A stretch of DNA of 10,500 nucleotides from an uncultured Parasutterella sp. Its GTDB lineage: Bacteria; Pseudomonadota; Gammaproteobacteria; Burkholderiales; Burkholderiaceae_F. Position 1 is the stretch's first letter; each line of letters opens with the position of its first letter. Under the pieces are notes generated by a model. That model was given only the letters and a program-made list of their open reading frames with translations. It had not been told where the DNA came from and ran no database searches. A program made the translations under genes and the position numbers. The stretch lies in assembly GCA_900766055.1 (NCBI GenBank), contig CAAFTZ010000151.1, forward strand, positions 1 through 10,500. Reading direction: 5' to 3'. Positions 1 to 7,500 of this stretch are shown one piece after another.

Positions 1-63
1 AAACGCCTCCACGCCGATGATAGTGAGTTGTATTTCTTGCGAAAGTAGGTAGTCTCCGGGCTC
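1..63 (+). rRNA. rrf: 5S ribosomal RNA, 3' part (5' end outside window)
   Basis: The first ~63 bases match the 3' half of a bacterial 5S rRNA. The block CGCCGATGATAGTG is followed by a variable hairpin and then GCGAAAGTAGGTAGTC, the usual GYGAAAGTAGG loop E/helix IV region, and a closing GGGCT that would pair with the missing 5' end. The wording resembles betaproteobacterial 5S more than the enteric version. The 3' end is placed near base 62-63 by analogy; it could be off by a few bases. A terminator follows within 15 bases, as expected for the last gene of an rRNA operon. Confidence 0.88.
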
Positions 64-76
64 TCCATTAAAAGAC

Positions 77-117
77 AAACCTCTTGGACTTAACCGTTCA
101 AGAGGTTTTGTTTTATC
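77..117 (+). terminator. Rho-independent terminator of the rRNA operon
   Basis: A perfect 10-bp stem (77-86 AAACCTCTTG with 99-108 CAAGAGGTTT) can be extended inward by G-T, A-T and C-G pairs (87-89/96-98), leaving a 6-base loop. It is followed by a T-rich run, 106-115, broken by one G. It lies just after the 5S rRNA and points the same way. Confidence 0.85.
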
Positions 118-127
118 TGGATCGCCC

Positions 128-156
128 AAAATAAAACCTCGGCATTGGAGCCGAGG
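128..156 (-). terminator. Rho-independent terminator of the aspartate dehydrogenase unit
   Basis: A 7-bp GC-rich stem (137-143 CCTCGGC with 150-156 GCCGAGG) has a 6-base loop. Read on the minus strand it is followed by TTTTATTTT (136 down to 128). It starts 18 bases after the stop codon of the minus-strand gene. With the rRNA terminator it separates two converging transcription units. Confidence 0.85.
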
Positions 157-173
157 CTTTGGATTTTCACACG

Positions 174-974
174 TTAGAAGAATGTCAGCGGAGAAGCCAA
201 ATTCTTCAGTAATGCAATGACGCTATAGGCGGCGGATTTGCTGTTCTTCTTGTTTTCAGGATCCGGCTGAGATACGAAGAAGAGCTCGGAATGCATGATG
301 TCATTGGACAGCGTGATTCTGTGGCTGACTTCAGTGATACCGGGTTTGCTGATTAGACGGACTTTGGCATCAGTTGCCTCTGTCGCCAATGCCGTTGCAA
401 CGGAAACGTTAACGTTTCTCGGGAAGCCGCGGATGGCGTCATGAACATTGCCGTCGAAAATCAGCTGTTCTTCTGTCTGAGAGACAGTCTTACCTTCCAT
501 GTAAGGGGTGCCGATATAGCTTTCAGGCGGTTTGATACTTTCGATTTGGACTTTTGGATTGCCCACGACAGCGTATGTTTCCATTAAGTCCATGCCGCCG
601 ATAGCACCGCTTGTGATGTAGATCTTTCTTTCGTATTGACGGGCAACGCAAACTAAGTGATCTCTAAATTTCTCGTCATCCAAGGCCCCGACGGAAGAAA
701 TGATCAAGTCTGCGCCGGCTTCGAGAATTTCTTCTGCATACATTTCAACGGCTTCAATACCGGCAAATTCAACAACGATGTCCGGAGCCAGTTCAAGCAT
801 GTCATCAACTGTATACGCAGCACGGCCGCCGACTCGATTGGCTAATTCAACGGCATGTTCGTGGTTTTTGGCACAGACAGAAGTAACGAAATAATCGTTG
901 CCTAAATGCTTCGGAGCGTTCAGGCAGAAGATTTGGCTCTGCGCTCCGCATCCCAAAACGGCTAATTTTTTCAT
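174..974 (-). CDS. nadX: L-aspartate dehydrogenase (AspDH/NadX family)
   Basis: The 266-residue protein matches the aspartate dehydrogenase family, which oxidises L-aspartate with NAD(P)+ to iminoaspartate. Iminoaspartate either hydrolyses to oxaloacetate plus ammonia or feeds quinolinate and NAD synthesis. An N-terminal Rossmann fold starts with VLGCGAQS at residues 6-13. Family motifs follow: SVGAL (94-98), SGAIGGMD (122-129) and the FPRNVNVS block (184-191). His218, in SHRI, aligns by eye with the histidine proposed as catalytic in the Thermotoga enzyme. The length is slightly above that enzyme's ~240. One oddity is Ser13 where the nucleotide-binding loop usually has its third glycine. The start ATG has a weak GGGA-type ribosome site. 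The gene lies 83 bases downstream of a LysR regulator on the same strand and is probably controlled by it. The role may be NAD synthesis or aspartate catabolism; no nadA/nadC neighbour is visible to decide. The gene symbol is by family only. Confidence 0.85.
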   Translation of the reverse strand: MKKLAVLGCGAQSQIFCLNAPKHLGNDYFVTSVCAKNHEHAVELANRVGGRAAYTVDDMLELAPDIVVEFAGIEAVEMYAEEILEAGADLIISSVGALDDEKFRDHLVCVARQYERKIYITSGAIGGMDLMETYAVVGNPKVQIESIKPPESYIGTPYMEGKTVSQTEEQLIFDGNVHDAIRGFPRNVNVSVATALATEATDAKVRLISKPGITEVSHRITLSNDIMHSELFFVSQPDPENKKNSKSAAYSVIALLKNLASPLTFF

Positions 975-1004
975 TTTTTGTTCCCATCACATAGATTAAG
1001 CCTA

Positions 1005-1019
1005 TCCATTCTACATGGA
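1005..1019 (-). promoter_or_regulatory. Small inverted repeat, possible LysR-type operator
   Basis: TCCAT-TCTAC-ATGGA is a 5-bp inverted repeat with a 5-base spacer. It sits 31-45 bases upstream of the aspartate dehydrogenase start, between that gene and the regulator. LysR-type proteins often bind dyads of about 15 bp, but the outer bases here are T-N13-A rather than the textbook T-N11-A, and short dyads arise by chance. No convincing -35/-10 pair accompanies it, so the two genes may simply be co-transcribed. Confidence 0.25.
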
Positions 1020-1057
1020 GGAGAAATACATTTTTACGAAAGTGGGCGCAAATGTGG

Positions 1058-2011
1058 TCAAAGTTGTGCTTGATTTGATGCACTTTTAATCAAGAATGAT
1101 TTTCCAAAGTTAGTCAGAGGAATACCGACTTTTTCAATGCTTTCGGCAATTTCGGATATACATTCTTTTGCTTCTTCGCTGAGACCTTTATCCGACTTAG
1201 GCCAAAAAACTGAGAAAGGAATAGTAAGCGGAACATCTATCGGGATCGCTTTGCAGTCCTCACTGACGCTAATGGCAGCAAGAAGATCAGTGATATGCAC
1301 ACCGGCGTTTCGTTTAACCATGCGAAGAGCGACCTGCGTTGAGGAAATTTCACCGACAACTTGATCTTCCGAGAGGTTCGGCGTCAAGGTATCGGTCAGC
1401 TTCCTTTCAAGCATGTCATGAGAAAGAAGGATGAAGTTTTCGTCTCTGTAGTCAGAAGGCGCTACGATATCTTTGGCGGACAAAGGGTTTTGTTTGGAGA
1501 CAACTAACCGCATCGGAAGCTGGGCCATGATCCGTTTTTCTAAATCATCATGATCTGAAAGAAGCGTTCCGAATCCGATGTCAAACGGGTGAGAGTATTT
1601 GGAGTAGTACATGTCTCGACTGTCATGAATATCAATTGTCACTTTTAGGATTTTTTCATGACGTTTGAGTACCTTGGTGATCGCGGGGAGAGTCACGTCG
1701 CTGCAATGCCTGGCCATTACCGCAGTCCGAAGCAAACGTCTTTTTGCTTTCTGGTGCGCGGAATAATCCTCAAGAACTTTCCAAGCTTTCATGGCTTCAT
1801 GGGCTACCCGATAAAAATTACTTCCTTCCTCAGACAAAACAAGCTGTTTATTTCCTCGCTCAAATAATTTGACGCCAAGACGGTCTTCCAATTGAGAAAG
1901 CATGCGGCTCGCCGCGGAAGAAGAGAGGTTTAATTTATTTGAAGCTGCGAGCAGGGATCCGCTTTCGGCAATAGCACAAAAGAGTTTGACGGCTCTAGAT
2001 TTCATTTCCAT
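1058..2011 (-). CDS. LysR-type transcriptional regulator
   Basis: This 317-residue protein has the full LysR layout. An N-terminal winged helix-turn-helix covers residues ~1-60: the core runs from about Gly18 to Met37, followed by the conserved LSQLEDRLGVKLFER segment at 38-52. A linker helix and a periplasmic-binding-protein-like effector domain (about 93-300) follow. The effector cannot be read from the sequence. The first ATG is preferred over the ATG two codons later because a GAG ribosome site lies 8 bases before the first one, whereas the second would have its GGA only a few bases away. The gene lies upstream of the aspartate dehydrogenase on the same strand with an 83-base gap and no terminator between them. 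That suggests co-transcription and a role in aspartate, NAD or nitrogen metabolism (inference). Many LysR proteins repress themselves from the divergent region, here 2012-2100. Confidence 0.9.
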   Translation of the reverse strand: MEMKSRAVKLFCAIAESGSLLAASNKLNLSSSAASRMLSQLEDRLGVKLFERGNKQLVLSEEGSNFYRVAHEAMKAWKVLEDYSAHQKAKRRLLRTAVMARHCSDVTLPAITKVLKRHEKILKVTIDIHDSRDMYYSKYSHPFDIGFGTLLSDHDDLEKRIMAQLPMRLVVSKQNPLSAKDIVAPSDYRDENFILLSHDMLERKLTDTLTPNLSEDQVVGEISSTQVALRMVKRNAGVHITDLLAAISVSEDCKAIPIDVPLTIPFSVFWPKSDKGLSEEAKECISEIAESIEKVGIPLTNFGKSFLIKSASNQAQL

Positions 2012-2040
2012 TTTTGCAACTCGGAGCTTAATAATTGCAC

Positions 2041-2069
2041 TTTACGAAATATACATAAAAACTCATAAT
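2041..2069 (+). promoter_or_regulatory. Candidate sigma-70 promoter without a downstream gene
   Basis: TTTACG (2041-2046, 4 of 6 against TTGACA), a 17-base spacer and CATAAT (2064-2069, 5 of 6 against TATAAT) lie in an AT-rich stretch. The predicted transcript start is near 2076. There is no open reading frame with a ribosome site before the terminator at 2125-2155, so this would drive a short non-coding transcript. The same AT-rich stretch must also hold the promoter of the divergent LysR gene, so the two may share control. Confidence 0.4.
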
Positions 2070-2075
2070 GTCGCC

Positions 2076-2155
2076 ATAGCAAAACGGACCTTCTCCTGTT
2101 TTTGCTTGAAATGGATCATCTTGGCCGCCTTCTTCTTGGAGGGCGGTTTTTTTTT
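2076..2155 (+). ncRNA. Candidate small RNA of about 80 nt
   Basis: This is inferred from a promoter-like sequence upstream, a strong terminator at its 3' end and lack of a coding frame. The transcript would fold into two hairpins. The first pairs GCAAAA (2079-2084) with TTTTGC (2100-2105), plus a few inner pairs, and exposes a pyrimidine loop containing ACCTTCTC (2088-2095), partly complementary to purine-rich ribosome sites. The second is the terminator stem. This layout (exposed C/U loop, then terminator with a long U run) is typical of base-pairing regulatory RNAs. It does not match an RNA family I recognise. It could instead be a failed leader or part of a longer untranslated region. Confidence 0.35.
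2125..2155 (+). terminator. Strong Rho-independent terminator in the divergent region
   Basis: An 8-bp stem (2125-2132 CCGCCTTC with 2139-2146 GAGGGCGG, including one T-G wobble) has a 6-base loop and is followed directly by nine T residues (2147-2155). It works only in the plus direction. No plus-strand gene ends here: the neighbour to the left, the LysR gene, runs the other way. It would end the candidate small RNA, or shield the ABC gene from transcripts coming through the LysR gene. Confidence 0.85.
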
Positions 2156-2265
2156 CGTGTGAATCGGGCGAAGTGAGTGAAATTTTTGGAGTTTGAAAAA
2201 AGAATCCTTTATCCCGAGTCAGGGCATGACTTAACAATAATTAGAACTTCTTCTTAAGGACAAAC

Positions 2266-2271
2266 TACAAT
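2266..2271 (+). promoter_or_regulatory. Possible -10 element of the ABC ATPase gene
   Basis: TACAAT (5 of 6 against TATAAT) would give a transcript start near 2278 and a leader of about 117 bases before the ABC gene. The -35 region is poor: TTAGAA at 2241-2246 would need a 19-base spacer. Treat this as a weak suggestion. Confidence 0.25.
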
Positions 2272-2303
2272 AAAAGGGATGCCCCTTGTGGGAGAAGAAG
2301 GCA

Positions 2304-2371
2304 GAAACAGATAAATAGGTCCCGAATCCAGAATTCTCAGCTCCAAGGCTAAGGCTCCGTGATTCTGTTTC
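2304..2371 (+). other. Long-range inverted repeat in the leader of the ABC ATPase gene
   Basis: GAAACAGA (2304-2311) is an exact reverse complement of TCTGTTTC (2364-2371). The arms close a 52-base interior that contains a tandem AAGGCT repeat (2345-2350, 2351-2356) and the palindrome AGAATTCT (2330-2337). A smaller hairpin, AAGGG/CCCTT (2274-2278/2283-2287), precedes it. In RNA this would make a folded leader ending 23 bases before the start codon. I do not recognise a known riboswitch class and there is no terminator inside. Confidence 0.3.
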
Positions 2372-2394
2372 AATAAAGAAAGGTAGAAATAATC

Positions 2395-3144
2395 ATGCTT
2401 GAACTTCAAATTAAAGATCTTTGCGTCGCTTTCAACGGCAAGGAAATCCTCCATAACATTACCTTTGACATTGGAAACGGAGCCTTCATCGGGATTGTTG
2501 GACCTAGCGGAGCAGGAAAAAGCACGCTTTTAAAACAAATCAACAGATTGGATCCGGGTAAAACAGGCGGCTCAATTCTTTGGCGCGGAAAAGATGTCGA
2601 TGATTACGACGTCCATGAATTAAGACGTAACCTTGCTTACGTATTTCAAAAAGCCGTTATGTTTGACGGGACGACTGAAGAGAACATCAAGCTTTCATTG
2701 AAGTATGGAAATGAATTTAAACCGGAAGAAATTGAAGCGCTTTATCAAACTGTTTTAGAAGAGGCGAGTATTTCGCAAGATATTCTCGATACCCCGGCAC
2801 AGGATTTGTCCGGCGGCCAGCAGCAGCGTGTCGGTATTGCCCGTGTATTGCTCATGGGATCTCCTGTTTTACTTCTTGATGAGCCGACCGCATCTTTGGA
2901 CGTAGAGACAAGTAATAAGTTCTGCCAAACCTTAAAACAGCTGAAGGGCGGTCCGGCAGCAAAAGACGGAAAAAAGCGGACTTTCCTGATGATTACTCAT
3001 CGACTCGAAGAAGCCAAATTCTTAGCAGACAAAATTTTGATGATTGAATCTGGGCATGTAGTGGAATATACAGACTGTGACACATTTTTTACGCATCCTC
3101 AGACGCAGCGCGCCGCAGACTTTTTGAAAGCTCAGAATTTGTAG
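2395..3144 (+). CDS. Orphan ABC transporter ATP-binding protein, PstB-like
   Basis: This 249-residue protein is a single complete ABC ATPase domain that would power a membrane transporter or act on its own. It has Walker A GPSGAGKST (36-44), Q-loop Gln85 (VFQKAVMF), signature LSGGQQQR (138-145), Walker B LLLDEP with Asp162-Glu163, D-loop SLD (167-169) and switch His202 (ITHR). The C-terminal stretch VEYTDCDTFFTHP resembles the end of phosphate importer ATPases (PstB: GELVEYGDT...IFTNP). Short overall length and the middle region also recall small YjkB/FetA-type ATPases. The ribosome site AAAGG lies about 11 bases before the ATG. No permease or binding-protein gene adjoins it: a regulator lies to the left, a terminator and sbcD to the right. 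Its partner, if any, must be encoded elsewhere. The ABC assignment is certain; the substrate is unknown. Confidence 0.9.
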   Translation: MLELQIKDLCVAFNGKEILHNITFDIGNGAFIGIVGPSGAGKSTLLKQINRLDPGKTGGSILWRGKDVDDYDVHELRRNLAYVFQKAVMFDGTTEENIKLSLKYGNEFKPEEIEALYQTVLEEASISQDILDTPAQDLSGGQQQRVGIARVLLMGSPVLLLDEPTASLDVETSNKFCQTLKQLKGGPAAKDGKKRTFLMITHRLEEAKFLADKILMIESGHVVEYTDCDTFFTHPQTQRAADFLKAQNL

Positions 3145-3163
3145 AATATCCGCAGCGGAAAGG

Positions 3164-3190
3164 AAACCTGTCACGTTCGGCAGGTTTTTT
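3164..3190 (+). terminator. Rho-independent terminator after the ABC ATPase gene
   Basis: The stem AAACCTG (3164-3170) with CAGGTTT (3181-3187) is extended inward by T-G and C-G pairs to a 6-base loop. The T run covers 3185-3190. It lies 20 bases after the stop codon and confirms the gene as its own unit, separate from sbcD. Confidence 0.85.
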
Positions 3191-3197
3191 GTTTCTT

Positions 3198-3250
3198 ACG
3201 ACCGTTAATTTTGTCGTGAAAAGAAGAACATGCACGACACCAAATGTCGT
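3198..3250 (+). promoter_or_regulatory. Array of four GTCGT/ACGAC motifs upstream of sbcD
   Basis: The pentamer occurs in alternating orientation at 3198-3202 (ACGAC), 3213-3217 (GTCGT), 3234-3238 (ACGAC) and 3246-3250 (GTCGT). The second and third are arms of a 7-bp inverted repeat TGTCGTG/CACGACA (3212-3218/3233-3239), with centres 21 bases apart, two helical turns. The third and fourth form a tighter repeat ACGACA/TGTCGT (3234-3239/3245-3250) with a 5-base spacer. The array ends where the -35 box of sbcD should lie, which suits a protein operator. It does not resemble a LexA box (CTGT-N8-ACAG). Confidence 0.4.
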
Positions 3251-3275
3251 ACCGCGAGTCAAAATCTAATTATAC
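3247..3275 (+). promoter_or_regulatory. Candidate sbcDC promoter
   Basis: An AT-rich -10 region, TAATTATAC (3267-3275), gives a TTATAC hexamer at 3270-3275. The 17-base-spaced -35 position (TCGTAC, 3247-3252) is far from consensus and overlaps the last GTCGT motif. A weak -35 overlapped by repeats would fit a promoter that depends on a regulator. The predicted start near 3282 gives a leader of about 20 bases with the ribosome site AAGGG at 3291-3295. Confidence 0.35.
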
Positions 3276-3302
3276 GGTCAATTCATCTCAAAGGGAAAAA
3301 CA

Positions 3303-4520
3303 ATGAGACTCCTTCATACCTCTGACTGGCATCTTGGAAAAAGATTATTCGATAAAGAACGTTACGATGTCTTTGAAAATTTTTTGACGTGGCTGTTGGG
3401 TACGATTCGTAAAGAACGTGTGGATACGTTAATTGTTGCCGGCGATATTTTTGACACCGCAGTTCCGACGAACAAAAGCCTTAGGCTCTATTACGATTTT
3501 TTATCTCAGCTTACCGGCAGCGGCTGCCGATATGTTGTGATTGTTTCCGGGAATCATGATTCACCGACGCTGCTTGAGGCACCGAAAGAAATCTTGGCGA
3601 GTCTCGGTGTGCACGTCATAGGCGGAGCAGAAAATCCGGAGAACGAAGTTATCGAGTTAAAAGATTCTTCCGAAAATCTTGAAGGTGTTGTTTGTGCTGT
3701 TCCTTTCCTTAGAGAAAGAGATATCTTGCGTTTAAAGGATGACTCTACGCTTTCCCGCAGCGAAGAGATTCAACTGGCGGTTGAGAACCACTACAAGAAC
3801 GTTGTTAAAAAAGCCATTGACAAGATGGGAGCCAAAAGGGTTCCGCTTATTGCAACGGGTCATCTCTTTACGGTCGGATCTCCTAAAGGAGAAGACGTTA
3901 ATGAGCTTTATATCGGGGCAACAGGGGCCGTGCCGGTAAGCATCTTTCCGTCCGAAATCGATTATCTGGCGCTTGGACACATCCACCGAGCTTACAGCAT
4001 CGGCGATGATAAAACCCGCAATTACTGCGGCGCACCGATTTCCTTTACCTTTGAAGAAGCCAATCTTGAAAAACTCGTTCGTTTAGTAGATTTCGAGCCC
4101 GATGAAATTAAGGTGACAGATATTCCGGTGCCTAAATTTGACAAGCTTGTGAGTGTTCAAGGAAGTCAAACGGAAATTACCGCAAAGCTAAAAGAGCTCA
4201 TTGCGCAGGATGAAAAGATTTTGGTCGAGGTAATCCATACAGGGAAAGCCGATGCGATTAACTTGACCGGTGAAGTTGCGGATCAGACTTCCGGAACCAA
4301 GATTGAAGTCTTAAGAATCTTCGACGAAACCAAGAAAGCCAATTGTTTGGCCAATGATGCAGAAGAGATGGAAATCGGGGAGCTAACATGGGAGAACGTC
4401 TTCGAAAAGAAACTGAAAAATGAGACGTTTGAGGGAGAAGTTTCCGAGGAGGAACTTTGGAATGCATATAGAAATGCCTACTTCCAAATTTCTGAGTTCG
4501 CTGATGTGAACGCTCAATAA
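3303..4520 (+). CDS. sbcD: SbcCD nuclease subunit D (Mre11-type exonuclease)
   Basis: This is the nuclease half of SbcCD, a Mn-dependent double-strand exonuclease and hairpin endonuclease that opens DNA palindromes and cleans blocked ends during replication and repair in the cytoplasm. All Mre11 phosphoesterase motifs are present: Asp8 and His10 (TSDWHLG), Asp48 (AGDIFD), Asn84-His85-Asp86 (SGNHDS), His187 (ATGHL), and His226 and His228 (LGHIHR). The capping and SbcC-binding regions follow to residue 405, close to the 400 of the E. coli protein. The ATG has a good ribosome site, AAGGG, seven bases upstream. sbcC follows after 17 bases, so the two are one operon under the promoter before sbcD. 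Nothing is missing. Confidence 0.97.
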   Translation: MRLLHTSDWHLGKRLFDKERYDVFENFLTWLLGTIRKERVDTLIVAGDIFDTAVPTNKSLRLYYDFLSQLTGSGCRYVVIVSGNHDSPTLLEAPKEILASLGVHVIGGAENPENEVIELKDSSENLEGVVCAVPFLRERDILRLKDDSTLSRSEEIQLAVENHYKNVVKKAIDKMGAKRVPLIATGHLFTVGSPKGEDVNELYIGATGAVPVSIFPSEIDYLALGHIHRAYSIGDDKTRNYCGAPISFTFEEANLEKLVRLVDFEPDEIKVTDIPVPKFDKLVSVQGSQTEITAKLKELIAQDEKILVEVIHTGKADAINLTGEVADQTSGTKIEVLRIFDETKKANCLANDAEEMEIGELTWENVFEKKLKNETFEGEVSEEELWNAYRNAYFQISEFADVNAQ

Positions 4521-4537
4521 CCGATTCAAGGAAGAAA

Positions 4538-7500
4538 ATGCAAATACTCAAACTCTCATTTGAAAATATCAATTCCTTGAAGGGCGCCTGGACTATTGAT
4601 TTTCAAGCACCGGATTTCCGCTCCGGCATTTTTGCGATTGTCGGCCCGACCGGCAGCGGTAAGACTACGATTTTGGATGCAATTTGTTTGGCCCTTTACG
4701 GCCATACGCCTCGTATCGGCTCGATTACTCAGAATGCCAACGAAGTCATGAACCGAGACTGCGACAGCTGTCGGAGCAGTTTGGAGTTCCAAACGCTTAG
4801 CGGACGTTATCGTGCGGCCTGGAGTCAAAAGAAACAGAAGAACTTTGATAAGACCGGCAAGTACGGACAAGTGGTGTCCACAATGGAAAAGTTTGAGGAC
4901 GGCTGCTGGCTTCCCATTACCGACGGAAGCAAGGTTACGAGTAAAAAGCAGGAAGTCCAAAAAATCATCGGTCTAAGTTTCGATCAATTTAAGCGCTCTG
5001 TCATGCTTTCTCAGGGTGACTTTGCGGCTTTCCTTAAATCGAAACCGAATGAAAAAGCTCAAACGCTTGAACAGATCACAGGAACTCAGATTTATTCACT
5101 CCTCTCCACAAAAGTTTACGATCTCGCCGAAGAACAAAAGAAGCTTTTCGAGGACAAGCAGAGAGAAGTCGAACTCAATTCGGTCCTTGACGATGCTGTC
5201 GTTCTAACGAAGCAGGAGCAGTTGAAAGGTATAACCGAAGAGGCAAAAGTCCTTGAAACTCAAATAAGCAAAATTGAAAAAGAAGCTCGCTGGCTTAGTG
5301 AGACTGCCGAGCTTAGGAATCAGTTTTTAAGGGTAAAGGCCGAGCTTGAACGTTTGGAGGAAAGCCGGAATGAATTCTTCCGGAAGGAAAATGTTGTCCG
5401 ACTTGCAGAACGTGCTCAAAATATTCTTCCAATATTTAACACGCTAAGCGATAAACAATCACTCCGTGAAGACTCGATCAAAGAGAAGTCTACTGCGGAG
5501 AACGAATTAGTTAACGCGACAAAATCTCTTAAAGAGAAGGACCTCAATTTCAAGGCAGCAGAGGAGGCCTTGAACAATGAGAACCTTCAAAAACCGAAGA
5601 AATTAGCACTGTTCTCGGAAATCGAGTCCTTGGACGCCGAAATTTCTCCGCTTATAAAATCCAGCAGACTCGCACAAGAAGAAAAAACTAAATTAGAAAA
5701 CGAGACTGCCGATTGTAAGGATCGTCTCAATAAAGCCAAAGAGGATATACGGAAGTTAGAAGAAGACCGTGAGGAACGAGACCTTGAGAGAAAAGAAGAT
5801 ATTAAAGGCGCATTCCTTTATCAGCGGAAGGACGAATTAAGGGACTGCAAAATCACCGCCGAAACCCTTTCAGCAGCATTAACAGACGCCGAAGGAAAAG
5901 CAGATAAAGCAAGCGAGACCGTCAAATCACAGGAAAAAGAAGCAGAGGCGTTCAGAATCCGAAAGGAAAAAATAGCTTCAGTAATTGAGGCGGACAAAGT
6001 ATTGCTTAAAGAAGCGGAAAAGCGTCTAAATGAAATTCTCGACGGAAAGAGTCTCGATGAACTTACGCAAGAGCAACTGAGCTTTTCAGAGCAAATTCCG
6101 TTGCTCGAAGCCGTCAAATCTGCGCTCAAAGCCGTCTGTGACCAAAAAGAGGAAATCGTCCGTCAAGAAGATGTGATGAAAAGGGACTCGGCCGAACTGG
6201 ACAATTGGAGCAGCAAAAAAGAGGGGTATGAAAAAGAAATCCGGTCGCTAACTTCAAGGCAGGAGGAACTTGAGGCTTTGGTTCAAATCAACGAATTGAC
6301 TAAGGTTCGAGCTGAGTTGAAGGAAGGGGAACCTTGTCCGGTATGCGGCTCACTGGAGCATCCTTTTGCGGCAAACCTTCCGCCGGAGGTTGCGATGGCA
6401 AAAGAGCGTCTGGCCGTTGTGAAGGAAGAATCGGCGGATTTACAAAAAAATCAGAAACAGACCGATAGGAAAATTGACGTTCTTAAAGATCGGATGCTTG
6501 TTTCTGAAAAACGTCTGAAAGAACTTCAGAAGAATTTGGATTTGAACGAGGAAGAGCTGAAGCTGAAATGCAGCAGAGCTGGCCTGGCACGTGAAGGCGT
6601 AACGGAAGAGGCAGCGGCGGTTTTGATAACTAAGAAGGAAAGTCTTCTTATCGATATCAAAAAACGTATTGCCAAAGCAAGAGATGCGGAGTCCAAGGCG
6701 GCCGCAGCAAAAGAAAAAATTGCCGGTACAAAAGAAGAGCTCCATCGAGCTGAGATGGCCTTCAGCAATGCTCAAACGAAGTTTGAGTCAGCAAAAAGCC
6801 TACTGACGCAAGCTCAAACCGGCAGAGAAAAAGCAAGAACAGAGATTGAGCAGTTTTGGCGAAAAACAGCTAAAGAGTACGGCTCTGTCATCACAGACGA
6901 AGAGCTTTTTGCCCATAATTCCGAACTCTTCAAACGTTGGATTGCTCAGGCAGCTAAGTACGAAGAGCTTCTGGAATCGTGCAGAGAAATTGAGAATAGT
7001 TTAGCGATCAAAAAAGGCACTTTGCCCGGACTCGTCGAAAGCGTTGAGCGTTTGGAGAAAAGCTCTCGGGAAAAGTCAGATCAGGCGGCTGAGTTACAAA
7101 CTGAACTGAAGACGAAGCGGTTACAACGCGATAAGCTTTTCGGAACCAAGTTGGTAGAAATCGAGCGAAAGGCCTACGAACGTCTGCTCTCGCAGTTGGC
7201 AGAGGCAAAAGACCAAGCCTACGAAGATCTTTCGAAAGCCCGAAGCGTTCAGGCCGCTGCGGATCAAAGACTTAAAACTGCTGAACAGCGTTCAGCTGAG
7301 GCTGAAAAAAATCTTCTTTCAGCAAAGACGGAGTGGACGGATGCCCTTAAAAAGGAAAAATTTGAATCCGAAGAGGATTGGAGAAGAGCTCGTTTAGATT
7401 CTGAAGCGATTAATGCCCTTCACAAAGAAATCACGGATTACAAGGCCCAATCCCGCAGTGCTGCGGACCGCTTTAGTGAAGCTGGCAAGAACTTGGCAGA

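Noticed and set aside
2279..2314. Eleven-codon reading frame (MPLVGEEGRNR) in the ABC gene leader
   Set aside because: The purine run abuts the ATG with no spacing, and the peptide has no regulatory codon pattern. It could only be translated leaderless from an uncertain start, so I cannot support it as a gene.
3198..3302. LexA (SOS) box before sbcD
   Set aside because: No CTGT-N8-ACAG or close variant is present; the repeats have the pentamer GTCGT instead.
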